Below, piece after piece: positions 16,454 through 24,448 of a stretch of 64,000 nucleotides of DNA. Numbering within the stretch: the first letter of the stretch is position 1; the number at the start of each line of letters is the position of its first letter. The DNA lies in the NCBI GenBank assembly GCA_002389905.1, contig DGRE01000032.1:1-64000 (forward strand), given 5' to 3'. The notes under the pieces are model-generated. The model saw only the letters and a list, made by a program, of their open reading frames with translations. It was not told the DNA's origin and ran no database searches. Made by a program: the position numbers and the translations under genes. This DNA is from Hungatella sp. UBA4396. Lineage in GTDB: Bacteria > Bacillota > Clostridia > Lachnospirales > Lachnospiraceae.

Positions 16454-17241
16454 TGTTAAAGGCACAAAATATCCGTTTTCAGTATAAAGCCGGTAAACCG
16501 GTGTTGCAGGATGTGTCCTTTGAGTTGAAGCAAGGAGATGTCCTCTGCCTTCTGGGCCCTAACGGTACTGGAAAAACCACCCTTTTACGGTGCCTTCTGG
16601 GGCTGTCCAAACCAGGGGGAGGCAATTTTTTCTGGAATGGAGAAGACATGGGACCTTTATCCGTGCGCAAAAGGGCCAGGCTTATGGCCTATGTCCCTCA
16701 GGCTTCGGCTCTTACTTTTCCCTACGAAGTCCAGGAAGTGGTATTAATGGGACGAATCGCCCATCTGAAATCTGGAAGTTCTCCCGGAAAAAAAGACCGG
16801 GACTTAGCCCGGGATGCTATGGAGAAGATGCATATCTCCCACCTGGCCAATCAGGTGTTCCAGCATTTGTCAGGAGGAGAAAAACAAATGGTTCTTATGG
16901 CAAGGGCCCTGGCCCAACAGGCCCGGCTTCTGGTCCTTGACGAACCTACGGCCAGTCTGGATTTTTCCAATCAGGTAAGAGCCCTTCAGATGATCCGGGA
17001 TCTTTCCAACCAGGAATTCACTGTTTTAATGACCTCTCATTTCCCAGACCATGCATTTCTCACAGCCAATCAGGTAGCACTGATGAGGGATGGGACTGTC
17101 CTGCAATGCGGTACTCCGGAAGATGTAATCACCGGAGAAAGTCTTTCCCGGCTGTATGAAACAAAGGCTGCAGTATTTGAGACTTCCGTGACGTCAGCCG
17201 GAAAACATGCCAAAGTATGCATTCCCATTATTGAGGAATAG
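16453..17241 (+). CDS. FecE/BtuD-family ABC transporter ATP-binding protein
   Basis: The 262-residue ATPase has Walker A 'GPNGTGKTTLL', signature 'LSGGEKQMV', Walker B 'LLVLDEP' and H-loop 'MTSHFPDHA'. ATG at 16453 follows AAAGGGG at 8 bases and overlaps the permease TGA, giving coupled translation. It energises the FecCD-type permease. The length and 'YVPQASALTFPYEVQEVVLMGR' region are typical of type II importer ATPases. Confidence 0.92.
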   Translation: MLKAQNIRFQYKAGKPVLQDVSFELKQGDVLCLLGPNGTGKTTLLRCLLGLSKPGGGNFFWNGEDMGPLSVRKRARLMAYVPQASALTFPYEVQEVVLMGRIAHLKSGSSPGKKDRDLARDAMEKMHISHLANQVFQHLSGGEKQMVLMARALAQQARLLVLDEPTASLDFSNQVRALQMIRDLSNQEFTVLMTSHFPDHAFLTANQVALMRDGTVLQCGTPEDVITGESLSRLYETKAAVFETSVTSAGKHAKVCIPIIEE

Positions 17242-17276
17242 CAAAATAAATTTTAAATGTATATTGGAGGAAAAAA

Positions 17277-18392
17277 ATGAAAAAGACATTTACAAAAATG
17301 CTTCCCCTTGCCCTGACTATGGTTATGCTGTCAGGCTGCGGAGGACAGGCTTCAACTGCCCCAGCCACTGAGGCGGCTTCTGCTTCGGTTTCAGAATCTG
17401 CGGCCAATAAAGAATCGGACTCTGCCAGTGAAACTGCTCAGGAAACAGGCACCCGTACTGTGACTGACATGGCAGACCGAAAGGTGGAGATGTCTGATGA
17501 AATCGACCGGATCGGAACTCTTGGCTCTGTGGGTGTACTTAATGCTTTTGTGGAACTGATGGGATCAGGAGACAAAATCTATAACCAGATGCCTGCCAGC
17601 TTTACCAAAAATGACAGCTGGAAAATGCAGTATGAGTTTGCACCTCAGATCGCAGACGGACCGCTTTTTGAAAGCGATAACCGGGAGGTTCTCATTGAAA
17701 ATATCATTCAGGCGGCTCCTGACGTATGCTTTACTATGACCAAGGACACGGCTGAACTGTTAGAGCGCAACAACATCCCATGTATCTACCTGGAGTGGAA
17801 GGATGTGGAAGATGTAAAAACTGCCGTAGCTTTAATGGGAGAAGTGCTGAACAAAGAAGATATGGCTGATAAATATATCGCTTACTTTGATGAGAAAATG
17901 GCAAAAGCCCAGGAACTGACTAAGGACTTAAAAGAAGAAGACAAGGTAACCGTACTGTACGGAAATCCGGTGACTTTTTCCCAGCCCCATGTCATTGCTG
18001 AATGGTGGATCACACAGGCAGGCGGTATGAGTGTTACCAATGACGGCCGTACCGACAACAGCCTGGAATACACCATGGAAGACCTTCTCCAATGGAATCC
18101 TGATGTAATGATTGTCTCTAATACCGGGCTTATTGATGAAGTAAAGGCCAACAGTAACTACAGCGGTATCACTGCCGTAAAAAATGACGCTTTCCATGTG
18201 ATTCCCACAGTTGCCCATGTGTGGGGCAACCGTACCGTAGAGCAGCCTCTGACTGTTTTCTGGACCATGCACCATTTGTATCCTGAATTAATGCCAAGAG
18301 AGGAGCTGGAAAAGGAAATCAAGTATTTTTACAGCGAGTTCTTCTTATATGATGTAAATGATGAACAAATAGATGAAATGATCGGACGGTGA
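17277..18392 (+). CDS. Substrate-binding lipoprotein of the FecCD-type importer
   Basis: A lipoprotein signal ends in 'VMLSGCGG' (Cys21) and is followed by a Ser/Ala/Glu-rich linker. A PF01497-type (BtuF/FhuD-like) two-lobed domain then starts at 'TRTVTDMADRKVEM'. 'AAPDVCFTMTKDTAELLERNNIP' and 'WNPDVMIVSN' mark the two lobes. The domain is compatible with metal chelates, cobalamin or oxyanions. GGAGG lies 8 bases upstream of the ATG. A MoeA gene follows 4 bases after its stop, which favours molybdate or tungstate. Confidence 0.87.
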   Translation: MKKTFTKMLPLALTMVMLSGCGGQASTAPATEAASASVSESAANKESDSASETAQETGTRTVTDMADRKVEMSDEIDRIGTLGSVGVLNAFVELMGSGDKIYNQMPASFTKNDSWKMQYEFAPQIADGPLFESDNREVLIENIIQAAPDVCFTMTKDTAELLERNNIPCIYLEWKDVEDVKTAVALMGEVLNKEDMADKYIAYFDEKMAKAQELTKDLKEEDKVTVLYGNPVTFSQPHVIAEWWITQAGGMSVTNDGRTDNSLEYTMEDLLQWNPDVMIVSNTGLIDEVKANSNYSGITAVKNDAFHVIPTVAHVWGNRTVEQPLTVFWTMHHLYPELMPREELEKEIKYFYSEFFLYDVNDEQIDEMIGR

Positions 18393-18396
18393 TATC

Positions 18397-19626
18397 ATGG
18401 CGAGACTTTCACAAAAGCCTGGACATTACCTTCAACGGGATCAATACGCCACACGGGCGGAGACTATGAAAGCATTATTTGAACGATGGAACCTTGCACC
18501 GGATACAGAATTGCTGCCTTTAAACCGGGCTGAGGGCAGAGTCAGTGCAGGGGATATATATTCCCGCAACACCCTTCCTGTCCGCCGGGCGGCAGTAGGA
18601 GATGGCGTGGCCGTCCGTTTTGCAGACTTTGAAAAGGGAATGCCCGATTTTTCAAACTGGAGGGAAAACGCAGACTATGCGCCGGCTGATATGGGAGATG
18701 ATTTTGATGATGCCTTTGACACGGTGCTTTGGGTGGAGGAGTTTACCTTTGATGAAAACGGAAAAATCCTGGCCATAGAACCGGAAGATCCGGTAAAAAA
18801 GGGTCAGCTGGTCAGACAGCAGGGGGCAACCATTAAAAAAGAAGAACAGGTTTTAAAAAAGGGAGATGTGATTACACCTTTCCGGCTGGGGCTTCTGGCT
18901 GCAGCAGGAATTGAAGAGGTGGAGGTGGTCAGACAGCCGGGGATCGCCTATATTCCCACCGGAAGCGAGCTGATCCCTCCGGGGCAGACACCGGCCAGGG
19001 GACAGAACATTGAAAGCAACAGTCTGATGATTTCTGCTTTTTGCAGGAGGTGGGGAGCTGAGGCAGAGTGTATGCCCATTGTGGCTGACCAAAAGGCCTG
19101 GCTGGAAACCGCTCTTGATAAGGCGTTGGAAACGGCTGATATGGTGCTTTTAAACGGAGGAAGTTCCATGGGGACGGAGGACTACACATCCACTCTGCTG
19201 GAAAAACGGGCGAGTTATTTCCAGCATGGAGTACGGTGCATTCCCGGTATACCGGTGGCAGTGGCCGTGGTGGACGGAAAGCCTGTCATCAATCTGCCGG
19301 GCCCTCCCTACGCCGCTTTCTGCGCTTTGGATTGGTGCGTCAGGGCATTGGTTTATCACTGGTACGGCCTGCCTCTGCCTAAAAGGCGGACGGTGAGGGC
19401 CTTATTGGAACAGCCTATTCAAAAGCCGGAGCCTCATGAGATGTACGTAAGAATGGTTCTGAAAGAGGACGGAGAAAAGGGCTTTACTGCCGCTCCTATG
19501 CCCATGGAGGTCCGCTTTGCCCAGGCTGCGGACCGGTGGAACGGATTGTTTATCGCTCCTATCGGCAGGGGAAAATGGGAGGCTGGATGTGAAATTGACG
19601 TAGAGCTTTTGTATACGGACTGTTGA
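18397..19626 (+). CDS. Molybdopterin molybdenumtransferase-like protein (MoeA family)
   Basis: The 409-residue protein follows MoeA domain order: 'LPLNRAEGRVSAGDIYS', 'RRAAVGDGVAVR', 'VKKGQLVRQQGATIKKEEQVLKKGDVIT', 'IAYIPTGSELIPPG', 'IESNSLM', 'LNGGSSMGTEDYT' and 'VINLPGPPYAAF'. MoeA inserts Mo or W into adenylylated molybdopterin. Three signature positions differ from the usual form: Ser-Met-Asp-Gly-Tyr-Ala becomes Val-Gly-Asp-Gly-Val-Ala (the Asp is kept), the Gly-Gly-Val-Ser-Val-Gly motif has Ser-Ser-Met, and Leu-Pro-Gly-Asn becomes Leu-Pro-Gly-Pro. It may be a second, specialised MoeA paralog. It is last in the importer operon. Confidence 0.82.
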   Translation: MARLSQKPGHYLQRDQYATRAETMKALFERWNLAPDTELLPLNRAEGRVSAGDIYSRNTLPVRRAAVGDGVAVRFADFEKGMPDFSNWRENADYAPADMGDDFDDAFDTVLWVEEFTFDENGKILAIEPEDPVKKGQLVRQQGATIKKEEQVLKKGDVITPFRLGLLAAAGIEEVEVVRQPGIAYIPTGSELIPPGQTPARGQNIESNSLMISAFCRRWGAEAECMPIVADQKAWLETALDKALETADMVLLNGGSSMGTEDYTSTLLEKRASYFQHGVRCIPGIPVAVAVVDGKPVINLPGPPYAAFCALDWCVRALVYHWYGLPLPKRRTVRALLEQPIQKPEPHEMYVRMVLKEDGEKGFTAAPMPMEVRFAQAADRWNGLFIAPIGRGKWEAGCEIDVELLYTDC

Positions 19627-19715
19627 TAGAGGGAGGCTTTTTTGATGGAAGAAAGTAAAGGCAAAGCTTCTGCACAATAAATACATGTTTGGGAATTGAA
19701 AGAAACAGGATGAAT

Positions 19716-19765
19716 AAAATCCGGAGTTAAATCTTATTTTTCAGATTTAACTCCGGATTTTTTTC
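19716..19765 (+). terminator. Intrinsic terminator after the MoeA-like gene
   Basis: A 19-base arm at 19716-19734 pairs perfectly with 19743-19761 around an 8-base loop, followed by T residues. The rest of 19627-19962 contains the promoter of the chemoreceptor and nothing else that I can support. Confidence 0.9.
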
Positions 19766-19825
19766 TCGGACAGACAGACCTGTTCCTGTATTTGAAAATA
19801 TTTTTGAAGGCTTGATGTATTTTGA

Positions 19826-19854
19826 TTGACTTCTGATATCTTTAATTGTAAAAT
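19826..19854 (+). promoter_or_regulatory. Sigma-A promoter of the chemoreceptor gene
   Basis: TTGACT (19826-19831), a 17-base spacer and TAAAAT (19849-19854) lie about 110 bases before the apparent TTG start at 19963. Confidence 0.65.
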
Positions 19855-19991
19855 AATTTATGTCGAAATATGTCAGGAATTGTTACTATTACTATTATTG
19901 TTTTATTCATGAAAAATCTGGAAATAAAAAAATCATTATAAATCCTTAGAGGAGGTGCAGATTTGAGTATTAAAAAATTATTTATAGCGCT

Positions 19992-21530
19992 ATGGTTTGC
20001 CTTGCACTGTTAAGTGTTATAAGCACAGGTCTGATGTTTTCACTTCTTGACCAGAACCAGAGCAACGGCAAGATTGTGAATTACTGCGGAGTTGTGAGAG
20101 GCGCCAGCCAGCGTGTTATGAAGCTTCATTTGCTGGGACAGCCTGTGGATGAAGCTGCCGCAAAGGTAGAAGCGGCAATGGATGGGCTCATTTCCGGCAG
20201 CCAGGAGCTTGGACTTCCGGTGCCGAAAGATGAAAAGCTGGTGGCCCAGATGCAGGAAATACGTACATACTGGAAGGAGCAGGTACTGCCTTTGCTGGCT
20301 GAGGACCCGGACCAGAAATTACTGGAAAACAGTGAGGAACTGTTTAACAAAAGCAACATCGCCGTTTCCCAGGCTGAGAAGTATTCCGCCCAGGGGATTA
20401 TTAAGCTTAAGGTGGTGACCATGATTACCCTGGTTGTGAACCTGGCTTTCATTGCTTTTATTTTCGTAATTATCCGCCGGAAGGTGCTTCTGCCCATCAA
20501 GGTGCTGGAAAAGGGGATGGAGGACCTTTCCCAGGGAGATCTTCAGACTGAAATTGCATACTCTTCTTCCAATGAACTGGGGATGCTTGCCAATAGCATG
20601 AGAACCTCCATTCAAACCCTTTCTGAGTATGTTTTCCGCATCGGAAGCGCTATGGAACAGATGGAACAGGGGAACTTCGACCTGCCGCTCCAGCAGTATA
20701 TCGGAGATTTTACCAAGATTGGACTTTCCATGGAGAAATTTTCCACACAGATTTCCGAAACTCTCATGCAGCTTAATATAACGTCTGAGCAGGTATCTGC
20801 AGGTTCCGATCACGTTGCTTCCAGCTCACAGCTGCTGGCAGAGGGAGCCGCTGAGCAGAGTGCAGCCATCGAGGAGCTTTCCCAGGCAGTAGGAGAGATC
20901 GAAGAAAAGATAGACTATACCACGGAAAATGCGAGGATTTTTAACGGAAAGGCACAGGAGATGGGCGCCAGCCTTGATGAGAGCGAGAGGAAAATGGAGC
21001 TTTTGCTTAAGGCCATGGCAGACATCCGCAGCAATTCTGAGGAAATTATTAAAATTAATAAAACCATTGAAGACATTGCGTTCCAAACCAATATTTTGGC
21101 GCTGAATGCGGCTGTTGAGGCAGCCAGAGCCGGGGAAGCAGGGAAGGGCTTTGCAGTGGTGGCCGACGAGGTTCGCAATCTGGCGGCTAAAAGTGCGCTG
21201 GCAGCAAGCAGCACCTCGGAGCTCATCGATGTTTCCGTCCGTTCGGTGGAATCCGGCAAGGAATTAACGGATTCCATGGCACAGACAATGAGTGATGTAT
21301 TAAAGGATGCACGGGAGATCGCCCTTGGAATCAGGGAGATTCAGACCGCTTCCCAAGAGCAGAGCATTTCTATTTCACGTATTACCGTGAATGTTGACCA
21401 AATCTCTTCTGTCATACAGTCCAACTCCGCCACTGCCGAGGAGAGTGCGGCTGCAAGTGAGGAGCTGTCTGCCCAGGCAAAGATGCTGAGTAATCTGGCA
21501 GGGCAGTTTACGCTGAAGATGAACAGGTAA
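19992..21530 (+). CDS. Methyl-accepting chemotaxis protein (apparent N-terminal frameshift)
   Basis: The open frame from 19992 gives 512 residues: a first membrane helix cut short at the N-terminus, a periplasmic helical region of about 120 residues, a second helix near 145-165, a HAMP domain, and the MCP signalling domain with the 'EDIAFQTNILALNAAVEAARAGEAGKGFAVVADEVR' hairpin core (positions about 355-390). GGAGG at 19951-19955 points to a TTG start at 19963, whose frame stops after 16 codons. Adding one base in the A6 run at 19972-19977 would join that start to this frame. So the gene is either frameshifted by one base or misread there. Confidence 0.82.
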   Translation: MVCLALLSVISTGLMFSLLDQNQSNGKIVNYCGVVRGASQRVMKLHLLGQPVDEAAAKVEAAMDGLISGSQELGLPVPKDEKLVAQMQEIRTYWKEQVLPLLAEDPDQKLLENSEELFNKSNIAVSQAEKYSAQGIIKLKVVTMITLVVNLAFIAFIFVIIRRKVLLPIKVLEKGMEDLSQGDLQTEIAYSSSNELGMLANSMRTSIQTLSEYVFRIGSAMEQMEQGNFDLPLQQYIGDFTKIGLSMEKFSTQISETLMQLNITSEQVSAGSDHVASSSQLLAEGAAEQSAAIEELSQAVGEIEEKIDYTTENARIFNGKAQEMGASLDESERKMELLLKAMADIRSNSEEIIKINKTIEDIAFQTNILALNAAVEAARAGEAGKGFAVVADEVRNLAAKSALAASSTSELIDVSVRSVESGKELTDSMAQTMSDVLKDAREIALGIREIQTASQEQSISISRITVNVDQISSVIQSNSATAEESAAASEELSAQAKMLSNLAGQFTLKMNR

Positions 21531-21561
21531 AATTATACAAAGTCATTATGTTAATAGCACG

Positions 21562-21610
21562 AAAATGCGTCTTGACCAGCTTTTAAAGCTTGGTCAAGAC
21601 GCATTTTTAG
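21562..21610. terminator. Bidirectional intrinsic terminator
   Basis: AAAATGCGTCTTGACCA (21562-21578) pairs with TGGTCAAGACGCATTTT (21591-21607), with A and T runs on the two flanks. It serves the convergent chemoreceptor and metal-importer genes. Confidence 0.85.
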
Positions 21611-21668
21611 TATTATTTCCCAGGAAGCCTATTTTGCGGCAGCCCTGTAAAGGATGCTCTTAAAATCC

Positions 21669-22787
21669 TCATTTAGAAAAGAGTTCATTATAATGGTCAA
21701 TGCCGTCCGTACGGCCAAGGGATGTTAACTTTACCAGGCCGCCCAGAATTTCAACATACCCGTCACGTGCCAGTGATTTAATGATTCTACCGGTAAATTT
21801 GCAGGTCCAGTGAAGATGGGTGTGCACTGTGTCAACACCTGCCTCCGATGGCTCTTCCGGGCTGTTTTCATGATTGAGCAGGTGAAGGAACATTACCGCT
21901 TTGGAAAATTCAATCTTTTGATTTCTGCGCTTTAAGAGGGATCTGATCAATCCCCTGCGGGGGGCGAAAATGAATACACCCAGAAACACAATTCCCGTCA
22001 CGACAGCCATGGACCCTGCAATGGAAACATCAAAAAATGCTGCGGCCTGATATCCCAGAATGCCGTTGACAGCTCCTGTCACGCCGCTTAAAATCAGCAT
22101 GTGTTTAAGATCATCGGTCAGCAGATAGGCGGTTACGGGGGGCCCGATCATAAAGGCCACTACAAGCACGGACCCCACTGCCTGAAATGCTCCCACTGCG
22201 GTAAGGGATACCAGGGTCATCAGCCCATAATGGACCAGAGCAGGAGAAAAGCCCAGTACTGCGGCCAGCATGGGATCAAAGGCAGCAATTTTCAATTCCT
22301 TAAATAAGAGAACAACAGCCGCCAGGTTGATGACCAGCAGGATTCCTGTTGTATAAATGGCTTTTGCTCCCACATCTCTTCCCCACAGGATCATTCGGTC
22401 AAAGGGAGCGAAGGCCAGTTCACCCAGGAGCACGGAATCCGTATCCAGATGAACGGACCCTGCATAGCGGGTGATCAGAATAATGGCAATGGAAAACAGC
22501 AGGGGGAACACCACTCCGATGGCAGCATCTTCGGCCAGCAGCCGTGTACGGCTGAGCATTTCCGTCAGCCAGACAGTTACGACCCCCATCAGGGCAGCCC
22601 CTGCAATCAGCAGAGGAGAGGAAAGGTCATGGGTGACAAAGAAGGCCAGCACGATGCCCAGGAGAATGGTATGGGTAATGGAGTCGGACATCATGGACAT
22701 TCTGCGCAGGACCAGAAAGGTTCCCGGAAGGGCGCAGGCGGCGGCAACGATCACAGCAATAATTTGGATTTCAATTTGCGGGGTCAT
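21669..22787 (-). CDS. Metal ABC transporter permease fused to a winged-helix domain
   Basis: The first 280 or so residues are a ZnuB/MntB/TroC-family permease ('FLVLRRMSMMSDSITHTILLGIVLAFF', 'ALVHYGLMTLVSLTAVGAFQAVGSVLVVAFMIGP'). The C-terminal 80 or so residues are cytosolic and read as a DtxR-like winged helix ('AVMFLHLLNHENS', 'TCKFTGRIIKSLARDGYVEILGGLVKLTSLG'). ATG at 22787 is preferred because GGAGGG lies 7 bases upstream; a longer frame to 22880 lacks a site. It overlaps the partner permease gene by 17 bases. It is the last gene of the Zn/Mn-type importer operon. Confidence 0.85.
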   Translation of the reverse strand: MTPQIEIQIIAVIVAAACALPGTFLVLRRMSMMSDSITHTILLGIVLAFFVTHDLSSPLLIAGAALMGVVTVWLTEMLSRTRLLAEDAAIGVVFPLLFSIAIILITRYAGSVHLDTDSVLLGELAFAPFDRMILWGRDVGAKAIYTTGILLVINLAAVVLLFKELKIAAFDPMLAAVLGFSPALVHYGLMTLVSLTAVGAFQAVGSVLVVAFMIGPPVTAYLLTDDLKHMLILSGVTGAVNGILGYQAAAFFDVSIAGSMAVVTGIVFLGVFIFAPRRGLIRSLLKRRNQKIEFSKAVMFLHLLNHENSPEEPSEAGVDTVHTHLHWTCKFTGRIIKSLARDGYVEILGGLVKLTSLGRTDGIDHYNELFSK

Positions 22788-23694
22788 TGGGCATCCCTCC
22801 TTCCAGTTTATATAAAATCCTGTTTTTTCTGCGGCGGTATAACCGGTGCAGAATACCCCTTCCCGGGGCGAACAACACACTGATGATTAAAATGGCACTG
22901 ATGCATACAACAATTGCAGGGCCTGTAGGTAGTTTGGGAACAAGAGAACTGGCGGCTGTTCCAACCGCGCCTGATATGGCCCCCAGAAAAGCGGAGAGGG
23001 TTACCATCACCCATAGCTTATTGGTCCACTGACGGGCTGCCACAGCAGGGGTTACCAGCATGGCACTCATCAGAATAACGCCCACTGTCTGGAGGCCGAT
23101 GATGATGGCCAGAACGATCATAAATGACAGCAGCAGATTGAGCCTTTTGGGAGAGAACCCAAGGCTGTGGGCGAAGTCACTGTCAAAGGTAAACAGTTTA
23201 AATTCTTTCCAGAACAAAAGAACAAGGGCCAGTAAAAGGGTTCCGCAGATTCCCATGAGGATAATGTCTCTTTGCAGCAGGGTAGACGCCTGACCGAAGA
23301 TAAAGCGTTTCAACCCGGCCTGATTGGAGTTTGGAAGCTTCTGCACATAAGTGAGAAGCACCAGGCCAAGTCCAAAAAATACGGACATGACCAGCGCCAG
23401 GGCGCTGTCAAATTTAATGCGGCTGTGCCTTACAATGGTGATGATGAACAATGTTGACAAAAGGCCGGAAATGAGGGCCCCAAGGAGAAGAATTTCACTG
23501 TTCTTGCTGCCCAGGAGAATAAATGCTATGACAACGCCGGGCAGGGCGGAGTGGGATACTCCATCCCCCAGCAGGCTTTGCTTGCGAAGCACTGCAAAGC
23601 TGCCTAAAACCCCGCTGATCATTCCTAAAAGTGCGGAACCCAGAGCAACGGTCTGAAAGGTGTAATCCTGAAGTAAGATAAAAGTTCCATCCAT
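22771..23694 (-). CDS. Metal ABC transporter permease (ZnuB/MntB family)
   Basis: The 307-residue permease has eight or so helices and family motifs 'FAVLRKQSLLGDGVSHSALPGVVIAF', 'IFGQASTL', 'GFSPKRLNLLLSFMIVLAIIIGLQTVGVILMSAMLVTPAVAARQ'. It forms the channel with the second permease gene, an arrangement seen in TroCD-type systems. The ATG at 23694 follows AGGAG by 11 bases; the upstream GTG at 23706 overlaps the site itself. It overlaps the ATPase stop region by sharing the intergenic Shine-Dalgarno. Confidence 0.88.
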   Translation of the reverse strand: MDGTFILLQDYTFQTVALGSALLGMISGVLGSFAVLRKQSLLGDGVSHSALPGVVIAFILLGSKNSEILLLGALISGLLSTLFIITIVRHSRIKFDSALALVMSVFFGLGLVLLTYVQKLPNSNQAGLKRFIFGQASTLLQRDIILMGICGTLLLALVLLFWKEFKLFTFDSDFAHSLGFSPKRLNLLLSFMIVLAIIIGLQTVGVILMSAMLVTPAVAARQWTNKLWVMVTLSAFLGAISGAVGTAASSLVPKLPTGPAIVVCISAILIISVLFAPGRGILHRLYRRRKNRILYKLEGGMPNDPAN

Positions 23695-23695
23695 G

Positions 23696-24448
23696 CTACC
23701 CCACACTCCTTAAAAGGGCGCCGGAGCTGTGGTAGGTCTTTTTTAAGTTTTCTTCGTGGAACACATCCTCCACCGGCCCGCTGGCAACCACACGCAGATT
23801 GATTAAAGTTACCCAGTCAAAGTAGTCGGGAACTGTCTGAAGATCATGGTGGACCACCACAACAGTTTTGCCCTGGTCCTTTAATTCTTTTAACAGGGCT
23901 ACGATTGCCCGTTCTGTCTGTGCATCCACACCTTTAAACGGTTCATCCATAAAGTAGACATCAGCCTCCTGAGCCAGGGCCCGGGCAAGAAATACTCTTT
24001 GCTGCTGGCCGCCTGAAAGCTGGCTGATCTGCCGGGAAGCATATTCTGCCATGCCTACCTTTGCCAGCATTTGTCCTGCAAGCTCCATATCCTTTTTCCG
24101 GGGGCGGCGAAACCAGCCCAGCTTGCCGTAACAGCCCATGAGCACCACATCCTGGACAGTGGCCGGAAAATCCCAGTCCACGCTGCCGCTTTGGGGCACA
24201 TAGCCGATTCGCTGCTTCAGCGTCTTTAGGCGGTCATTTCCATCCATGAAATGAACTGCGCCGGTAACTGGTTTCAGGAGGCCCAGCAGGGCTTTGATTA
24301 ATGTTGTTTTTCCGGCCCCATTGGGGCCCACCACTGCCATGAGCGTCCCTTTTGGAATTTTTAAATCAATATCCCAAAGAACAGGCTTGGTGTCATAGGC
24401 AACGGTAAGATCCTGTATTTCTACTGCGTATTTTTGAGCTGTATCCAT
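23696..24448 (-). CDS. Metal ABC transporter ATP-binding protein
   Basis: The 250-residue ATPase has Walker A 'GPNGAGKTT', signature 'LSGGQQQR', Walker B 'VYFMDEPFKGVD' and 'VVHHDL'. The 'YVPQSGSVDWDFPATVQDVVLMG' segment with Trp-Asp-Phe-Pro is characteristic of the Mn/Zn/Fe (cluster A-I) group. Its ATG overlaps the stop of the binding-protein gene by one base, so translation is coupled. Confidence 0.92.
   Translation of the reverse strand: MDTAQKYAVEIQDLTVAYDTKPVLWDIDLKIPKGTLMAVVGPNGAGKTTLIKALLGLLKPVTGAVHFMDGNDRLKTLKQRIGYVPQSGSVDWDFPATVQDVVLMGCYGKLGWFRRPRKKDMELAGQMLAKVGMAEYASRQISQLSGGQQQRVFLARALAQEADVYFMDEPFKGVDAQTERAIVALLKELKDQGKTVVVVHHDLQTVPDYFDWVTLINLRVVASGPVEDVFHEENLKKTYHSSGALLRSVG

Noticed and set aside
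19645..19680. 11-codon frame after the MoeA-like gene with a GGGAGG site
   Set aside because: It is too short to support as a gene; no hydrophobic or leader-peptide pattern and no structured attenuator is coupled to it.
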